Positions 35,421 to 43,018 of a stretch of 64,000 nt of DNA are shown here, piece by piece. The stretch lies in NCBI RefSeq assembly GCF_020103725.1, contig NZ_JAHXBG010000007.1, positions 62,001 to 126,000 on the forward strand. Direction: 5' to 3'. Position numbers and translations under genes: made by a program. This stretch comes from Hyalangium gracile (lineage in GTDB: Bacteria > Myxococcota > Myxococcia > Myxococcales > Myxococcaceae). The notes beneath the pieces were generated by a model that saw nothing but the letters and a program-made list of their open reading frames with translations, was not told where the DNA came from and ran no database searches. Position 1 is the stretch's first letter. Every line of letters begins with the position of its first letter.

Positions 35421-36791
35421 ATGATCGCGCCGTTGGAAGTCCCCACGCCGTCGGAAGAGCTGCTGCGCCGCTACGATGTGCCAGGCCCTCGCTACACGAG
35501 CTATCCCACCGCGCCCGAGTGGCGTCACGATGTCGGGCCGGAGACCTTCGGCGAGCGACTGGAGGCCGCGGGCACGGCGGGCTCGTCCACGCCCCTCTCG
35601 CTCTACGTCCATCTGCCGTTCTGCTGGAGCCTCTGCTGGTACTGCGGCTGCAACGTCTTCATCTCCAAGGAGCGGGGCGTCGCCGATCGCTACATCGATC
35701 ACCTCGTCAGCGAGCTGGAGCTCGTGGCCGAGCGGCTCGGCCCGCGCCGGGCGCTGTCCCAGGTGCACTGGGGCGGTGGCACGCCGACCTTCCTCTCCGA
35801 GGCGCAGCTCGAGCGGCTGTGGTCCGAGATCACCCGACGCTTCACGCCGCAGCCGGACGCGGAGGTGGCCATCGAGGTGCATCCGGCGGTGACGACGCCC
35901 CAGCAGCTGTCGTTGCTGCGGCAACTCGGTTTCAACCGTGTTTCCATGGGGCTGCAGGACTTCAATCCCAAGGTCCAGGAGGTGACGAACCGCATCCAGA
36001 CGTTCGCGCAGACGCGCTCGCTGCTGGAGCACGCGCGGGAGCTGGGCTTCACCGGGGTGAACTTCGATCTCATCTATGGACTGCCCTACCAGGAGCCGGA
36101 GGGCTGGGCGCGCACGCTGGAGCAGGTGCTGGAGCTGAGGCCGGACAGGCTCGCGGTGTACTCGTTCGCGTACATGCCGCAGGTGCTCAAGCACCAGAAG
36201 CGGATGCCCGGCGAGGCCGTCCCGTCGGGGCCCGCGAAGCTTTCGCTGTTCCGCGCGGCCTATTCCTCGTTCGTGGGAGCGGGGTACCGGCCCATCGGCA
36301 TGGATCACTTCGCGGTGCCGGAGGACGAGCTGGCCCGGGCGCAGGAGCGGCGCACGCTGGGGCGCAACTTCCAGGGCTACACGGTGAAGAGCGCCACGGA
36401 CGTGGTGGCGCTGGGGAGCACCGGCATCAGCGACGTTGCGGGGGCCTACTTCCAGAACGTCCGCGAGCTCCCGCGCTATGCCGCCCACGTGAAGCAGGGC
36501 CGCTTCGCCACCGAGCGCGGCCTCTGCATGAGCCAGGATGATCAGCGCCGCCGCGCGGTCATCACCCAGCTCATGTGCAACTTCTGGGTGGAGCTGGGCG
36601 AGGAGGGCGCCCGCCTCTTCGCGCCCGAGCTGGAGCGCCTGCGCGCCTTCGAGGAGGACGGGCTGCTGGTGCGCCAGGGCACCCAGCTCGAGCTGACGGC
36701 GCTGGGGCGGCTCTTCGTCCGCAACGTGGCCATGGTGTTCGACGCCTACCTGGCGCGGGCCGCGCAGCCGCGCTTCTCGCGGACGGTGTAG
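35421..36791 (+). CDS. hemN: Oxygen-independent coproporphyrinogen III oxidase HemN
   Basis: A 456-residue radical SAM enzyme that converts coproporphyrinogen III to protoporphyrinogen IX in haem synthesis. The N-terminal YDVPGPRYTSYPTAPEW motif (about 18-34) is specific for true HemN rather than HemW. The iron-sulfur cluster cysteines are C68, C72 and C75 (CWSLCWYCGC). Later family segments are HWGGGTPTFL, EVHPAVTT, RVSMGLQDFNP and the C-terminal HemN domain with MDHFAVPEDEL. Haem supply fits the cytochrome genes elsewhere in the window. A GGAG ribosome site lies 12 bases before the ATG. Confidence 0.95.
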   Translation: MIAPLEVPTPSEELLRRYDVPGPRYTSYPTAPEWRHDVGPETFGERLEAAGTAGSSTPLSLYVHLPFCWSLCWYCGCNVFISKERGVADRYIDHLVSELELVAERLGPRRALSQVHWGGGTPTFLSEAQLERLWSEITRRFTPQPDAEVAIEVHPAVTTPQQLSLLRQLGFNRVSMGLQDFNPKVQEVTNRIQTFAQTRSLLEHARELGFTGVNFDLIYGLPYQEPEGWARTLEQVLELRPDRLAVYSFAYMPQVLKHQKRMPGEAVPSGPAKLSLFRAAYSSFVGAGYRPIGMDHFAVPEDELARAQERRTLGRNFQGYTVKSATDVVALGSTGISDVAGAYFQNVRELPRYAAHVKQGRFATERGLCMSQDDQRRRAVITQLMCNFWVELGEEGARLFAPELERLRAFEEDGLLVRQGTQLELTALGRLFVRNVAMVFDAYLARAAQPRFSRTV

Positions 36792-36875
36792 CCGCGGGCG
36801 GGGACATCCGGTCTGGCGCCCTCCCTGGAGCCCGGGCCTCGGGATGCACACCTCTGATGTGTCGGGGAGGTGTGT

Positions 36876-37457
36876 ATGAGGAAGCGACTGGAGCGGAGGG
36901 CCTTCCAGAGGAGGGAGTGGAGCGCGCGGCTGCTGAGGACGCTTGCCCTGCTGTGGAGCCTGGGAGCGCTCGTGTGGGGAGCTCCAGCCGTGGCGCTGCC
37001 GGGGCCCGGGGAGACGGTGCCCTCGTTCGCCGCGAAGGATCTGCTCGGCCAGCGCCATGAGAGCCAGCAGTGGCAGGGCCGGCACACGCTGCTGGTGGTG
37101 ATCACCGATCAGCATGCGGGGGACGAGATGCGCCGGTGGTTCGACGCGGCGGCCACCCGGCTTCCCGAGGAGGTCCACCGCGCCTCCATCATCTCCCTGG
37201 GCCTGCCGTTCTACGTGAGCACCGGCATGCTCCGCGGCCGGGCGAAGGAGCAGGTGCCCCAGCAGTTCTGGACGGATACGTGGGCGGACAAGGACGGGAA
37301 GATGGCCCGGGTGCTGGGCCTGGCCACGAGCAGGCAGCCCTACGTCCTCGCCCTGGACGAGCGTGGGCGGGTGATGGCCAGCGTGCATGGCAACGTGGAC
37401 TCGCCTGATGCCCCGCTCATCTGGGACGCCCTGTCCGGACAGCAGCACCCGAGGTGA
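36876..37457 (+). CDS. Thioredoxin-fold (YtfJ/redoxin-like) exported protein
   Basis: A 193-residue protein with a basic N terminus and a signal peptide or anchor (about 19-41). The remainder reads like a redoxin/AhpC-TSA fold: PGPGETVPSFAAKDLLGQRH, the first strand HTLLVVITDQ, and a late YVLALDERGRVMASVHG strand pair. The mature part has no cysteine, so it cannot be a thiol reductase and may be a structural or binding derivative. A strong ribosome site (GGGGAGG) precedes the ATG at 36876. It lies before a methyltransferase-like gene on the same strand. Confidence 0.75.
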   Translation: MRKRLERRAFQRREWSARLLRTLALLWSLGALVWGAPAVALPGPGETVPSFAAKDLLGQRHESQQWQGRHTLLVVITDQHAGDEMRRWFDAAATRLPEEVHRASIISLGLPFYVSTGMLRGRAKEQVPQQFWTDTWADKDGKMARVLGLATSRQPYVLALDERGRVMASVHGNVDSPDAPLIWDALSGQQHPR

Positions 37458-37473
37458 GGTAGAGAGACAGGGT

Positions 37474-37920
37474 ATGGCCGACAAGCGCCGCTTTGATCTC
37501 TTCGCCCGGTTCATCGTCGAGCGCTTCGCCGCCCCCCGCATCTTCGACATCGCCGGCGGCCAGGGCCGGCTCAACGAGGCGCTCTCCCGCCTGGGGCGAG
37601 AAGTCACCACCTTTGATCTGCGCCACAAACACCTACCTGTGCGTTTTGCTCAGCGGGCCTTCACCCTGGAGGAGCCCTGCGAGGCGGAGCTGCTGGTCGG
37701 CATGCACCCGGACGGCGCGACGCGGATCATCATCGAGTATGCCGCAAAGCATCGTCTGCCCTTCGCGGTAGTTCCGTGCTGTTCCGACAACAGCATGCCG
37801 TACAATCCGTGGATGCGGCACCTCGCGGAGCTGGCGCGTGAGCGCGGCTTCCCCGTCGTGCAGGAACACTGCTTACCCATGGAAGGTCGCGCCCGGGTTC
37901 TCCTGGGCGAGTTTTCTTGA
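37474..37920 (+). CDS. Small methyltransferase-like Rossmann protein
   Basis: A 148-residue cytoplasmic protein. The segment FDIAGGQGRLNEAL at about 25-38 is a SAM-binding motif I of class I methyltransferases. VTTFDLRHKHL gives the motif after strand 2, and LLVGMHPDGATRIIIEYA and FAVVPCC follow. The VVPCC motif recalls TRM13-like and other RNA methyltransferases, so RNA is one possible substrate. It is short, lacking the usual C-terminal strands, and may be a minimal enzyme. It begins 17 bases after the redoxin-like gene and touches the hybrid kinase gene downstream. Confidence 0.75.
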   Translation: MADKRRFDLFARFIVERFAAPRIFDIAGGQGRLNEALSRLGREVTTFDLRHKHLPVRFAQRAFTLEEPCEAELLVGMHPDGATRIIIEYAAKHRLPFAVVPCCSDNSMPYNPWMRHLAELARERGFPVVQEHCLPMEGRARVLLGEFS

Positions 37921-37931
37921 GGAGCGGCTCC

Positions 37932-40328
37932 GTGCAAGTCCTACTCTTGAAGGTGCCTTCACCGCTGGGTGACGAGCTGGAGCGCCGGCTTCCGCGGGAA
38001 GGGGGGCAGGAGCTCCAGATCCAGGTCCGCCGCGTGGAGCGGCTGGAGGAGCTCCACGGCTCCCTGCCTCCCGGGTTGGTGGTGCTGGGGGACTCGGGCG
38101 GGCCGCTGGAGGAGCTGATCGCGCTGTGTCGCCAGGTGCACGCGCGCCGTGCCGCGTCGCAGACGCAGCTCACGGTGTTGACGCGCCGCGCCGCCGCCGA
38201 GCTGGAGGCGCTGGCCCGGGCGGGCGCGGACGAGTGCCTGGCGCCGCCGGGGGAGAACTGGGGCGTGCGGCTCATTGCGCTGCGCCGGCGCCTGCAGCCG
38301 GAGAGCTTCCAGGAGCCGGACATGGCGCGGCTGGAGCAGCCACGGCTGAGCTCGCGCGAGGCCTTGTATGTGCTGCTCTCCAGCACGTCGGCGGACATCG
38401 GCTATGACTTCTTCCAGCTGCTGGTCACCCAGCTCGCCTCGGCGTTCCGCGTCTCGGTCGCCATGGTGGGAGAGCTGGTGGCCGAGCAGGACAAGCTCCA
38501 GACGCTCGCCCTCTGGACGGAGGGGTACCTGGAGAAGAGCGTGACGTGGCCGCTGAAGAGCACGCCCCACCAGCAGGTGCTCACGCACGGCAGCTGCCAC
38601 TTCACCCACGACGTCCGCAAGCGCTTCCCGGAGGACACGCTCCTCCAGCGGCTGGAGGCCGAGGGGTATCTGGGAGTGGTGCTGAAGGACTCCCAGCAGA
38701 AGGCCATTGGCGTGCTGGCCGTCGCGCACAAGGAGCCGCTGCAGGCCGGCTTCATCGACTATGCGCTGCTGGGGGCCCTGGGGGCGCGGGCCGGCGCGGA
38801 GCTGGCGCGCAGCCGGGTGCAGTCCGAGCTGGAGCGGACGCGGGACTTCCTGCACAACACCCTCAACGCGCTGCCGGATCCCGTCTTCGTCAAGGATCGC
38901 GCCCACCGCTTCGTCGCGATGAACAGCGCGTTCTGTCGCGCCATGGGGCGGTCGGAGGAGGAGCTGCGCGGCACGTCCGACTACGACATCGTCCCCGCGC
39001 ACGAGGCGGAGCACTTCTGGAAGAAGGACGAGGAGGTGTTCGTCTCCGGCAAGTCGAGCGAGAACGAGGAGAGCCACACCGACGGCGCTGGCAACACCCG
39101 CATCTTCCTCACGAAGAAGGCGCCCTTCACGGGCACGGGCGGCGAGCCGTTCCTCGTCGGCGTCACGCGCGACATCACGGACTCCCGGCGCCTGGAGATG
39201 CAGCTGCGGCTGGCGGACCGGATGGCGTCCGTGGGCATGCTGGCGGCGGGCGTGGCGCACGAGATCAACAACCCGCTGGCCTACATCTCGTCCAACCTGA
39301 CCTTCGCCATCGAGCTGCTCTCGCAGGAGACGCTGACGCCGGAGCAGCGCACGGAGCTGCGGGACGCCATCCTGGAGTCGCAGGAGGGCGCCGGGCGCGT
39401 CCGGGGCATCATCCAGGATCTGAAGTCCTTCTCGCGCGCGGATGACGAGAGCCAGGGCCAGGTGGACGTGCAGCGCGTCATCCAGGGCGCGCTGCGGCTG
39501 ATGCGCAACGAGTTCAACCACCGCGCCCGGCTCTCGCGCTCGCTCGAGGTCGTCCCGCCGGTGCGGGGCAACGAGGCGCGGCTGGGCCAGGTGCTGGTGA
39601 ACCTGCTGGTGAACGCGCTGCAGGCCTTCCCGCCGGATCGCCCGGCGGACCAGAACCGCATCCTCCTGTCGACGCGGAGCCAGGGGGAGTGGGTCCACAT
39701 CGAGGTGGAGGACAACGGGCAGGGGATGACGCCGGAGATCCAGCAGCGCATCTTCGAGCCGTTCTTCACCACCAAGCCGGAGGGGATAGGCACGGGGCTG
39801 GGGCTGTCCATCTGCAACAACCTCATCCAGATCATGGGCGGCTGGATCGAGGTCCAGAGCAAGCCGGGGTGGGGCAGCACCTTCCGGCTGGTGCTCCCGG
39901 TGTTCGCGGCGAAGAGCGAGAGCGTCGCGCCGCCGGTGCAGCCGAAGGCCAGCGCGCAGGGGCCACGGCGGCGGGTGCTCCTCATCGACGACGAGCTCGC
40001 GGTGGGCAAGTCGGTGCGCCGCCTGCTGCGCGACGTGCACGAGGTGGACGTGATGCAGGACGCGCGCGAGGCGCTGCGGCGCATCGCCAGCGGCGAGCGG
40101 TATGACGCGATCGTCTGCGACGTGATGATGCAGGAGATGAACGGGGTGCAGTTCTTCCAGGAGCTGGAGCGCCGCTCCCCCGAGCTGGCGCGGCACACCG
40201 GCCTCATCACCGGCGGCGTGTTCAACCCCCAGGCTCGCGAGTTCATCGAGACCCGAGCGATCGATCTGCTGCAGAAGCCCTTCGAGCGCGAGAGCCTGCG
40301 GAAGTTCGTCGATCGGCTCTGCGGCTGA
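37932..40328 (+). CDS. Hybrid sensor histidine kinase (GAF-PAS-HisKA-HATPase-REC)
   Basis: A 798-residue cytoplasmic two-component kinase with no membrane helix. Residues 1-120 look like a receiver fold without the acidic pocket (a pseudo-receiver). A GAF domain (about 135-300) and a PAS domain (about 310-425) follow. The phospho-accepting histidine is H443 (VAHEINNPL). The ATPase domain has NLLVNALQ, DNGQGM and GTGLGLSI. The C-terminal receiver (about 680-795) has the DDE pocket, D730 and lysine in LLQKPF. GTG at 37932 is preferred over a TTG five codons earlier that overlaps the previous gene's stop. No separate response regulator is adjacent. Confidence 0.92.
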   Translation: MQVLLLKVPSPLGDELERRLPREGGQELQIQVRRVERLEELHGSLPPGLVVLGDSGGPLEELIALCRQVHARRAASQTQLTVLTRRAAAELEALARAGADECLAPPGENWGVRLIALRRRLQPESFQEPDMARLEQPRLSSREALYVLLSSTSADIGYDFFQLLVTQLASAFRVSVAMVGELVAEQDKLQTLALWTEGYLEKSVTWPLKSTPHQQVLTHGSCHFTHDVRKRFPEDTLLQRLEAEGYLGVVLKDSQQKAIGVLAVAHKEPLQAGFIDYALLGALGARAGAELARSRVQSELERTRDFLHNTLNALPDPVFVKDRAHRFVAMNSAFCRAMGRSEEELRGTSDYDIVPAHEAEHFWKKDEEVFVSGKSSENEESHTDGAGNTRIFLTKKAPFTGTGGEPFLVGVTRDITDSRRLEMQLRLADRMASVGMLAAGVAHEINNPLAYISSNLTFAIELLSQETLTPEQRTELRDAILESQEGAGRVRGIIQDLKSFSRADDESQGQVDVQRVIQGALRLMRNEFNHRARLSRSLEVVPPVRGNEARLGQVLVNLLVNALQAFPPDRPADQNRILLSTRSQGEWVHIEVEDNGQGMTPEIQQRIFEPFFTTKPEGIGTGLGLSICNNLIQIMGGWIEVQSKPGWGSTFRLVLPVFAAKSESVAPPVQPKASAQGPRRRVLLIDDELAVGKSVRRLLRDVHEVDVMQDAREALRRIASGERYDAIVCDVMMQEMNGVQFFQELERRSPELARHTGLITGGVFNPQAREFIETRAIDLLQKPFERESLRKFVDRLCG

Positions 40329-40330
40329 GC

Positions 40331-41800
40331 TCAGCGGGGCTTGCGCTGGAGCAGGACGCAGTCCTCGTCCGGAGTCTCCAGGAGGCGCTCCCAGCCGCCT
40401 TCCCGCTGCAGGGCGTCCGGCAGGATGCTGCCCGGGCCGGTGCGGTTCCAGAGCACGTAGTCCGGTGAGTAGCGCGCCAGCGCCTCCCTCCAGCCCGGCA
40501 GCCCGTACACGAACTTGTCGTAGTCGTCGTGGATCGGCTGGGGGAAGGGATCGTTCCGGCTGTCGATGAAGACCTTGTACTCGGGGCCGGCGAAGTAGGA
40601 GAGGGCGCCGCCCATGATGAAGCGGTTGAGGACCTTGCCGGGAGGCAGGGACTTCAGCGTGTCGAAGCAGGCCAGGGGGAAGCGGCCGGGGTAGATGCGC
40701 TCGCGGACGGAGGCCGGGTGGAGCGCCGCGGAGAGCGCGAGGCCGGCGAGGACGACGAAGGGCCACGCGCTGCCGCTGGCGTGCTGGATCCAGGAGGCGC
40801 TCCAGCCCTCCAGGCGCTTCCAGGCGGCGCGGAAGGCCTCGGGGAGGGCGGAGGGCGCGAGGCGGTGGTGGTGCTCGGCGACGAAGAGGGCCAGGAGCAG
40901 GGCGGCGAATGGGGCGTGCCGCTGGGCACCGAGGGAGGCCACCGTCAGCCCGAGCGTGGGCAGCAGGATGGCCCAGGAGCGCGGGCGCGCGCCGCCGCAC
41001 ACGAAGACGGCGAGGAGGGCCAGGGCCAGGAAGTAGCGCGCCCAGAGCAGGCTCAGGTCCATGGGCTGCCACTCCTCCAGCGTCTGGGTGGAGGCGAGGA
41101 CGGAGTGGAGGATGGGGTAGAGGTAGATGCCGGGGCCGCTGGGAGAGAGCCCGGCGGCAAGGAACGCGAGCCCCGCGGCGCCCATCGCGAGCAAGCAGCG
41201 GCGGCGGTGCGCGGCGTCTCCGCCGTCCATCAGGGCGCCGACGGCGGTGGAGCCCAGCAGGGCGGGGCCGAGGAGCCAGCTGCCGTGCAGGTTGGCCCAC
41301 AGGGCGCAGAGCGGGACGAGCAGCCAGGGGGCCCGGGCGTTGCCGCGGCGCCACGCCTGGGTCAGCAGCACGGTGAGGGCAAACAGGACATGGCCCAGGT
41401 GGTAGGGGCGCTCCTGGTACCAGGTGAAGGCCTGGGACACGAGGGTGAGGGCGAGCACGCCCAGCTCGACCAGTCCGGGAGCGGAGGAGGCGGTGCGGAT
41501 GGCGCGCCAGGCGAGCATGACGAAGGTTGCGACGAGGGTCGCGGTGAGCAGCTCGGGGCCGGCGGCGCCGAAGACGCGCAAGGAGAGCTCGGCGAGGATG
41601 CCGAAGCCCCACTCGTGGGGGACCCAGCCGGAGGTGCCGGTGAAGCTGAAGGGGTCCTGGCGGGAGAAGCCGTGAGAGAGGAGCCAGCGTGCCCCTGCCA
41701 GGTGGAAGAAGAGATCGTAGTTCTTGAGAGGCGACAGGGCGATGGGCACCGTCAGCAGGAGGGCCAGCACCGCCGCCGGGCCGGGGAGGAGTCTTCTCAC
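40331..41800 (-). CDS. Polytopic membrane protein, GT-C glycosyltransferase-like
   Basis: A 489-residue protein with about ten membrane helices. The first loop contains NYDLFFHLAGARWLLSHG and the WVPHEWGFGIL segment, acidic and His residues placed as in GT-C fold glycosyltransferases. The C-terminal soluble part has VFIDSRNDPFPQ and DYVLWNR. Similar large membrane proteins of unknown activity are frequent in myxobacteria and other deltaproteobacterial lineages. The GTG start at 41800 overlaps the stop of a 27-codon open frame upstream, suggesting coupling. Its stop is 3 bases from the convergent kinase gene's stop. Confidence 0.75.
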   Translation of the reverse strand: MRRLLPGPAAVLALLLTVPIALSPLKNYDLFFHLAGARWLLSHGFSRQDPFSFTGTSGWVPHEWGFGILAELSLRVFGAAGPELLTATLVATFVMLAWRAIRTASSAPGLVELGVLALTLVSQAFTWYQERPYHLGHVLFALTVLLTQAWRRGNARAPWLLVPLCALWANLHGSWLLGPALLGSTAVGALMDGGDAAHRRRCLLAMGAAGLAFLAAGLSPSGPGIYLYPILHSVLASTQTLEEWQPMDLSLLWARYFLALALLAVFVCGGARPRSWAILLPTLGLTVASLGAQRHAPFAALLLALFVAEHHHRLAPSALPEAFRAAWKRLEGWSASWIQHASGSAWPFVVLAGLALSAALHPASVRERIYPGRFPLACFDTLKSLPPGKVLNRFIMGGALSYFAGPEYKVFIDSRNDPFPQPIHDDYDKFVYGLPGWREALARYSPDYVLWNRTGPGSILPDALQREGGWERLLETPDEDCVLLQRKPR

Positions 41801-41880
41801 GGGCGGGCAGTGTAGCCGAGAGCCACGAGGGACTCGCCCTTGATGGCTCGAGCAACGACAGCGATGGCATGCAGGGACAT
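41797..41880 (-). CDS. Possible 27-residue leader peptide
   Basis: ATG at 41880 opens a 27-codon frame (MSLHAIAVVARA at the start, SLVALGYTARP at the end). Its TGA overlaps the GTG start of the downstream membrane-protein gene, the usual sign of translational coupling. It lies within the intergenic element shared with 18624-18840. No strong ribosome site is visible. It could be a leader peptide or chance. Confidence 0.25.
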   Translation of the reverse strand: MSLHAIAVVARAIKGESLVALGYTARP

Positions 41881-41968
41881 GGGCTCAGCTCTTGCCCGCC
41901 CCGCTCGTGGACCCGCCCCCTGCCTGTCGGCCGGACTTGTTGCGAACTGGTATGACAAGCATACCAGT
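41814..41968. repeat. Intergenic element, second copy of the 18.6-18.8 kb element
   Basis: The block at 41814-41833 matches 18624-18643 at 17 of 20 bases. A GGCTCGA follows 31 bases from the block start here and 29 bases in the other copy. The inverted repeat ends the element in both. Order and orientation are the same: minus-strand gene, block, inverted repeat, plus-strand gene. The remaining 290-base divergent region (41801-42090) shows nothing else clear. Confidence 0.5.
41946..41968. promoter_or_regulatory. Inverted-repeat operator-like site, copy 2
   Basis: ACTGGTATG (41946-41954) and CATACCAGT (41960-41968) form a perfect 9-bp inverted repeat around ACAAG. With the preceding GCGA it is nearly identical to the site at 18816-18840. 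It lies 122 bases upstream of the pseudouridine synthase gene. Confidence 0.7.
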
Positions 41969-42090
41969 CGGTGGCGCTCTCGCCCGACACGGGCACCTCC
42001 CCGGGAAGGGCCACTTGCATCTCCGGGCCCGCGCCTGTTGAGTCCGCCCCGGCTGTCCCGGGACGGGCCTGGGGCGCCGAGAGGAAGCCC

Positions 42091-43008
42091 ATGGCGCCGC
42101 GGAAGATCACCGTCCCCCGAGAGGCCGCTGGAGAGCGGCTCGACAAGCACCTGTCGAAGCAGGTGCCGGGCCTCTCGCTGGAGCGGGCCCGCGACCTGAT
42201 CGCCAAGGGACAGGTGCGCATTCGCGGCAAGAAGTGTCAGCCCACCCGCAAGCTCTGGGGCGGGGAGGAGATCGAACTCGATCAGCCTCCCCCACGCGCG
42301 CCCCCCCGGCGCTCCGTCGAGGGGCCGGACCTGCCCGTCCTCCACGACGACCCGACGATGGTCATCGTCAACAAGCCTCCCGGCATCGTGGTGGAGCCGG
42401 GAGGCTCCGAGCCCTCGGTGGTGGAGTTGCTGGCGGCCCGACTGCCTCCCTTCGACGTCGAGGGCCTGGCGCAGCCCGGCGTCGTGCACCGGCTGGACCG
42501 GGAGACGAGCGGCTGCCTCGCGCTCGCGCGCACCGATGAGGCCGTGGCGGCGCTGGACCGCGCGTTCCAGGAGAAGCAGGTGGACAAGCGCTACTGGACC
42601 ATCGTCCTCGGCGAGGCCCCAGCGCAGGGAAGGCTCGAGTCGCCCTATGGCCGCGACCCGAAGGACCCGCGCAAGTTCACCACGCGTGTCCACTCCGCGC
42701 GCCGGGCCGCGCTCTCCTTCGAGGTGCGCGAGCGGCTCCGCGGCGCGACGCTGCTGGAGGTGAAGCTCGAGACGGGGCGCACGCACCAGATCCGCGTCCA
42801 GCTCTCCGAGGCGGGGCACCCCGTCCTCGGCGATGCCATCTACGGCCCCGCGGAGACACGTGCCCACCCGGCCGCGCGGGAACTGGGACGCCAGGCGCTC
42901 CACGCGCTCCGGCTCACCCTGCCACGCCCCGTCACCGGAGAGCTCGTCCGGGTGGAGGCCCCGCTGCCCGAGGACTTCCAGCGGGCCCTGGCCCTGCTGC
43001 GCGCCTGA
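42091..43008 (+). CDS. RluA-family pseudouridine synthase
   Basis: A 305-residue enzyme with an N-terminal S4 RNA-binding domain (about 1-65, RLDKHLSKQVPGLS and GQVRIRGKKCQP) and a catalytic domain of the RluA/RluC/RluD family. The catalytic aspartate is D136 in HRLDRETSG. Other family segments are VNKPPGIVVEPG and LETGRTHQIRVQLSEAGHPVLGD. It isomerises specific uridines in 23S rRNA or tRNA; the exact position cannot be told. The ATG at 42091 has a GAGGAAG ribosome site. The divergent promoter region carries the repeat shared with rsmE/DTW. Confidence 0.93.
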   Translation: MAPRKITVPREAAGERLDKHLSKQVPGLSLERARDLIAKGQVRIRGKKCQPTRKLWGGEEIELDQPPPRAPPRRSVEGPDLPVLHDDPTMVIVNKPPGIVVEPGGSEPSVVELLAARLPPFDVEGLAQPGVVHRLDRETSGCLALARTDEAVAALDRAFQEKQVDKRYWTIVLGEAPAQGRLESPYGRDPKDPRKFTTRVHSARRAALSFEVRERLRGATLLEVKLETGRTHQIRVQLSEAGHPVLGDAIYGPAETRAHPAARELGRQALHALRLTLPRPVTGELVRVEAPLPEDFQRALALLRA

Positions 43009-43018
43009 GCCGGTGTCC

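Noticed and set aside
37959-42230. A 1423-codon minus-strand frame running across the hybrid kinase and membrane-protein genes
   Set aside because: It reads through two genes with obvious domains on both strands and has a low-complexity Arg/Pro composition; it is a shadow frame.
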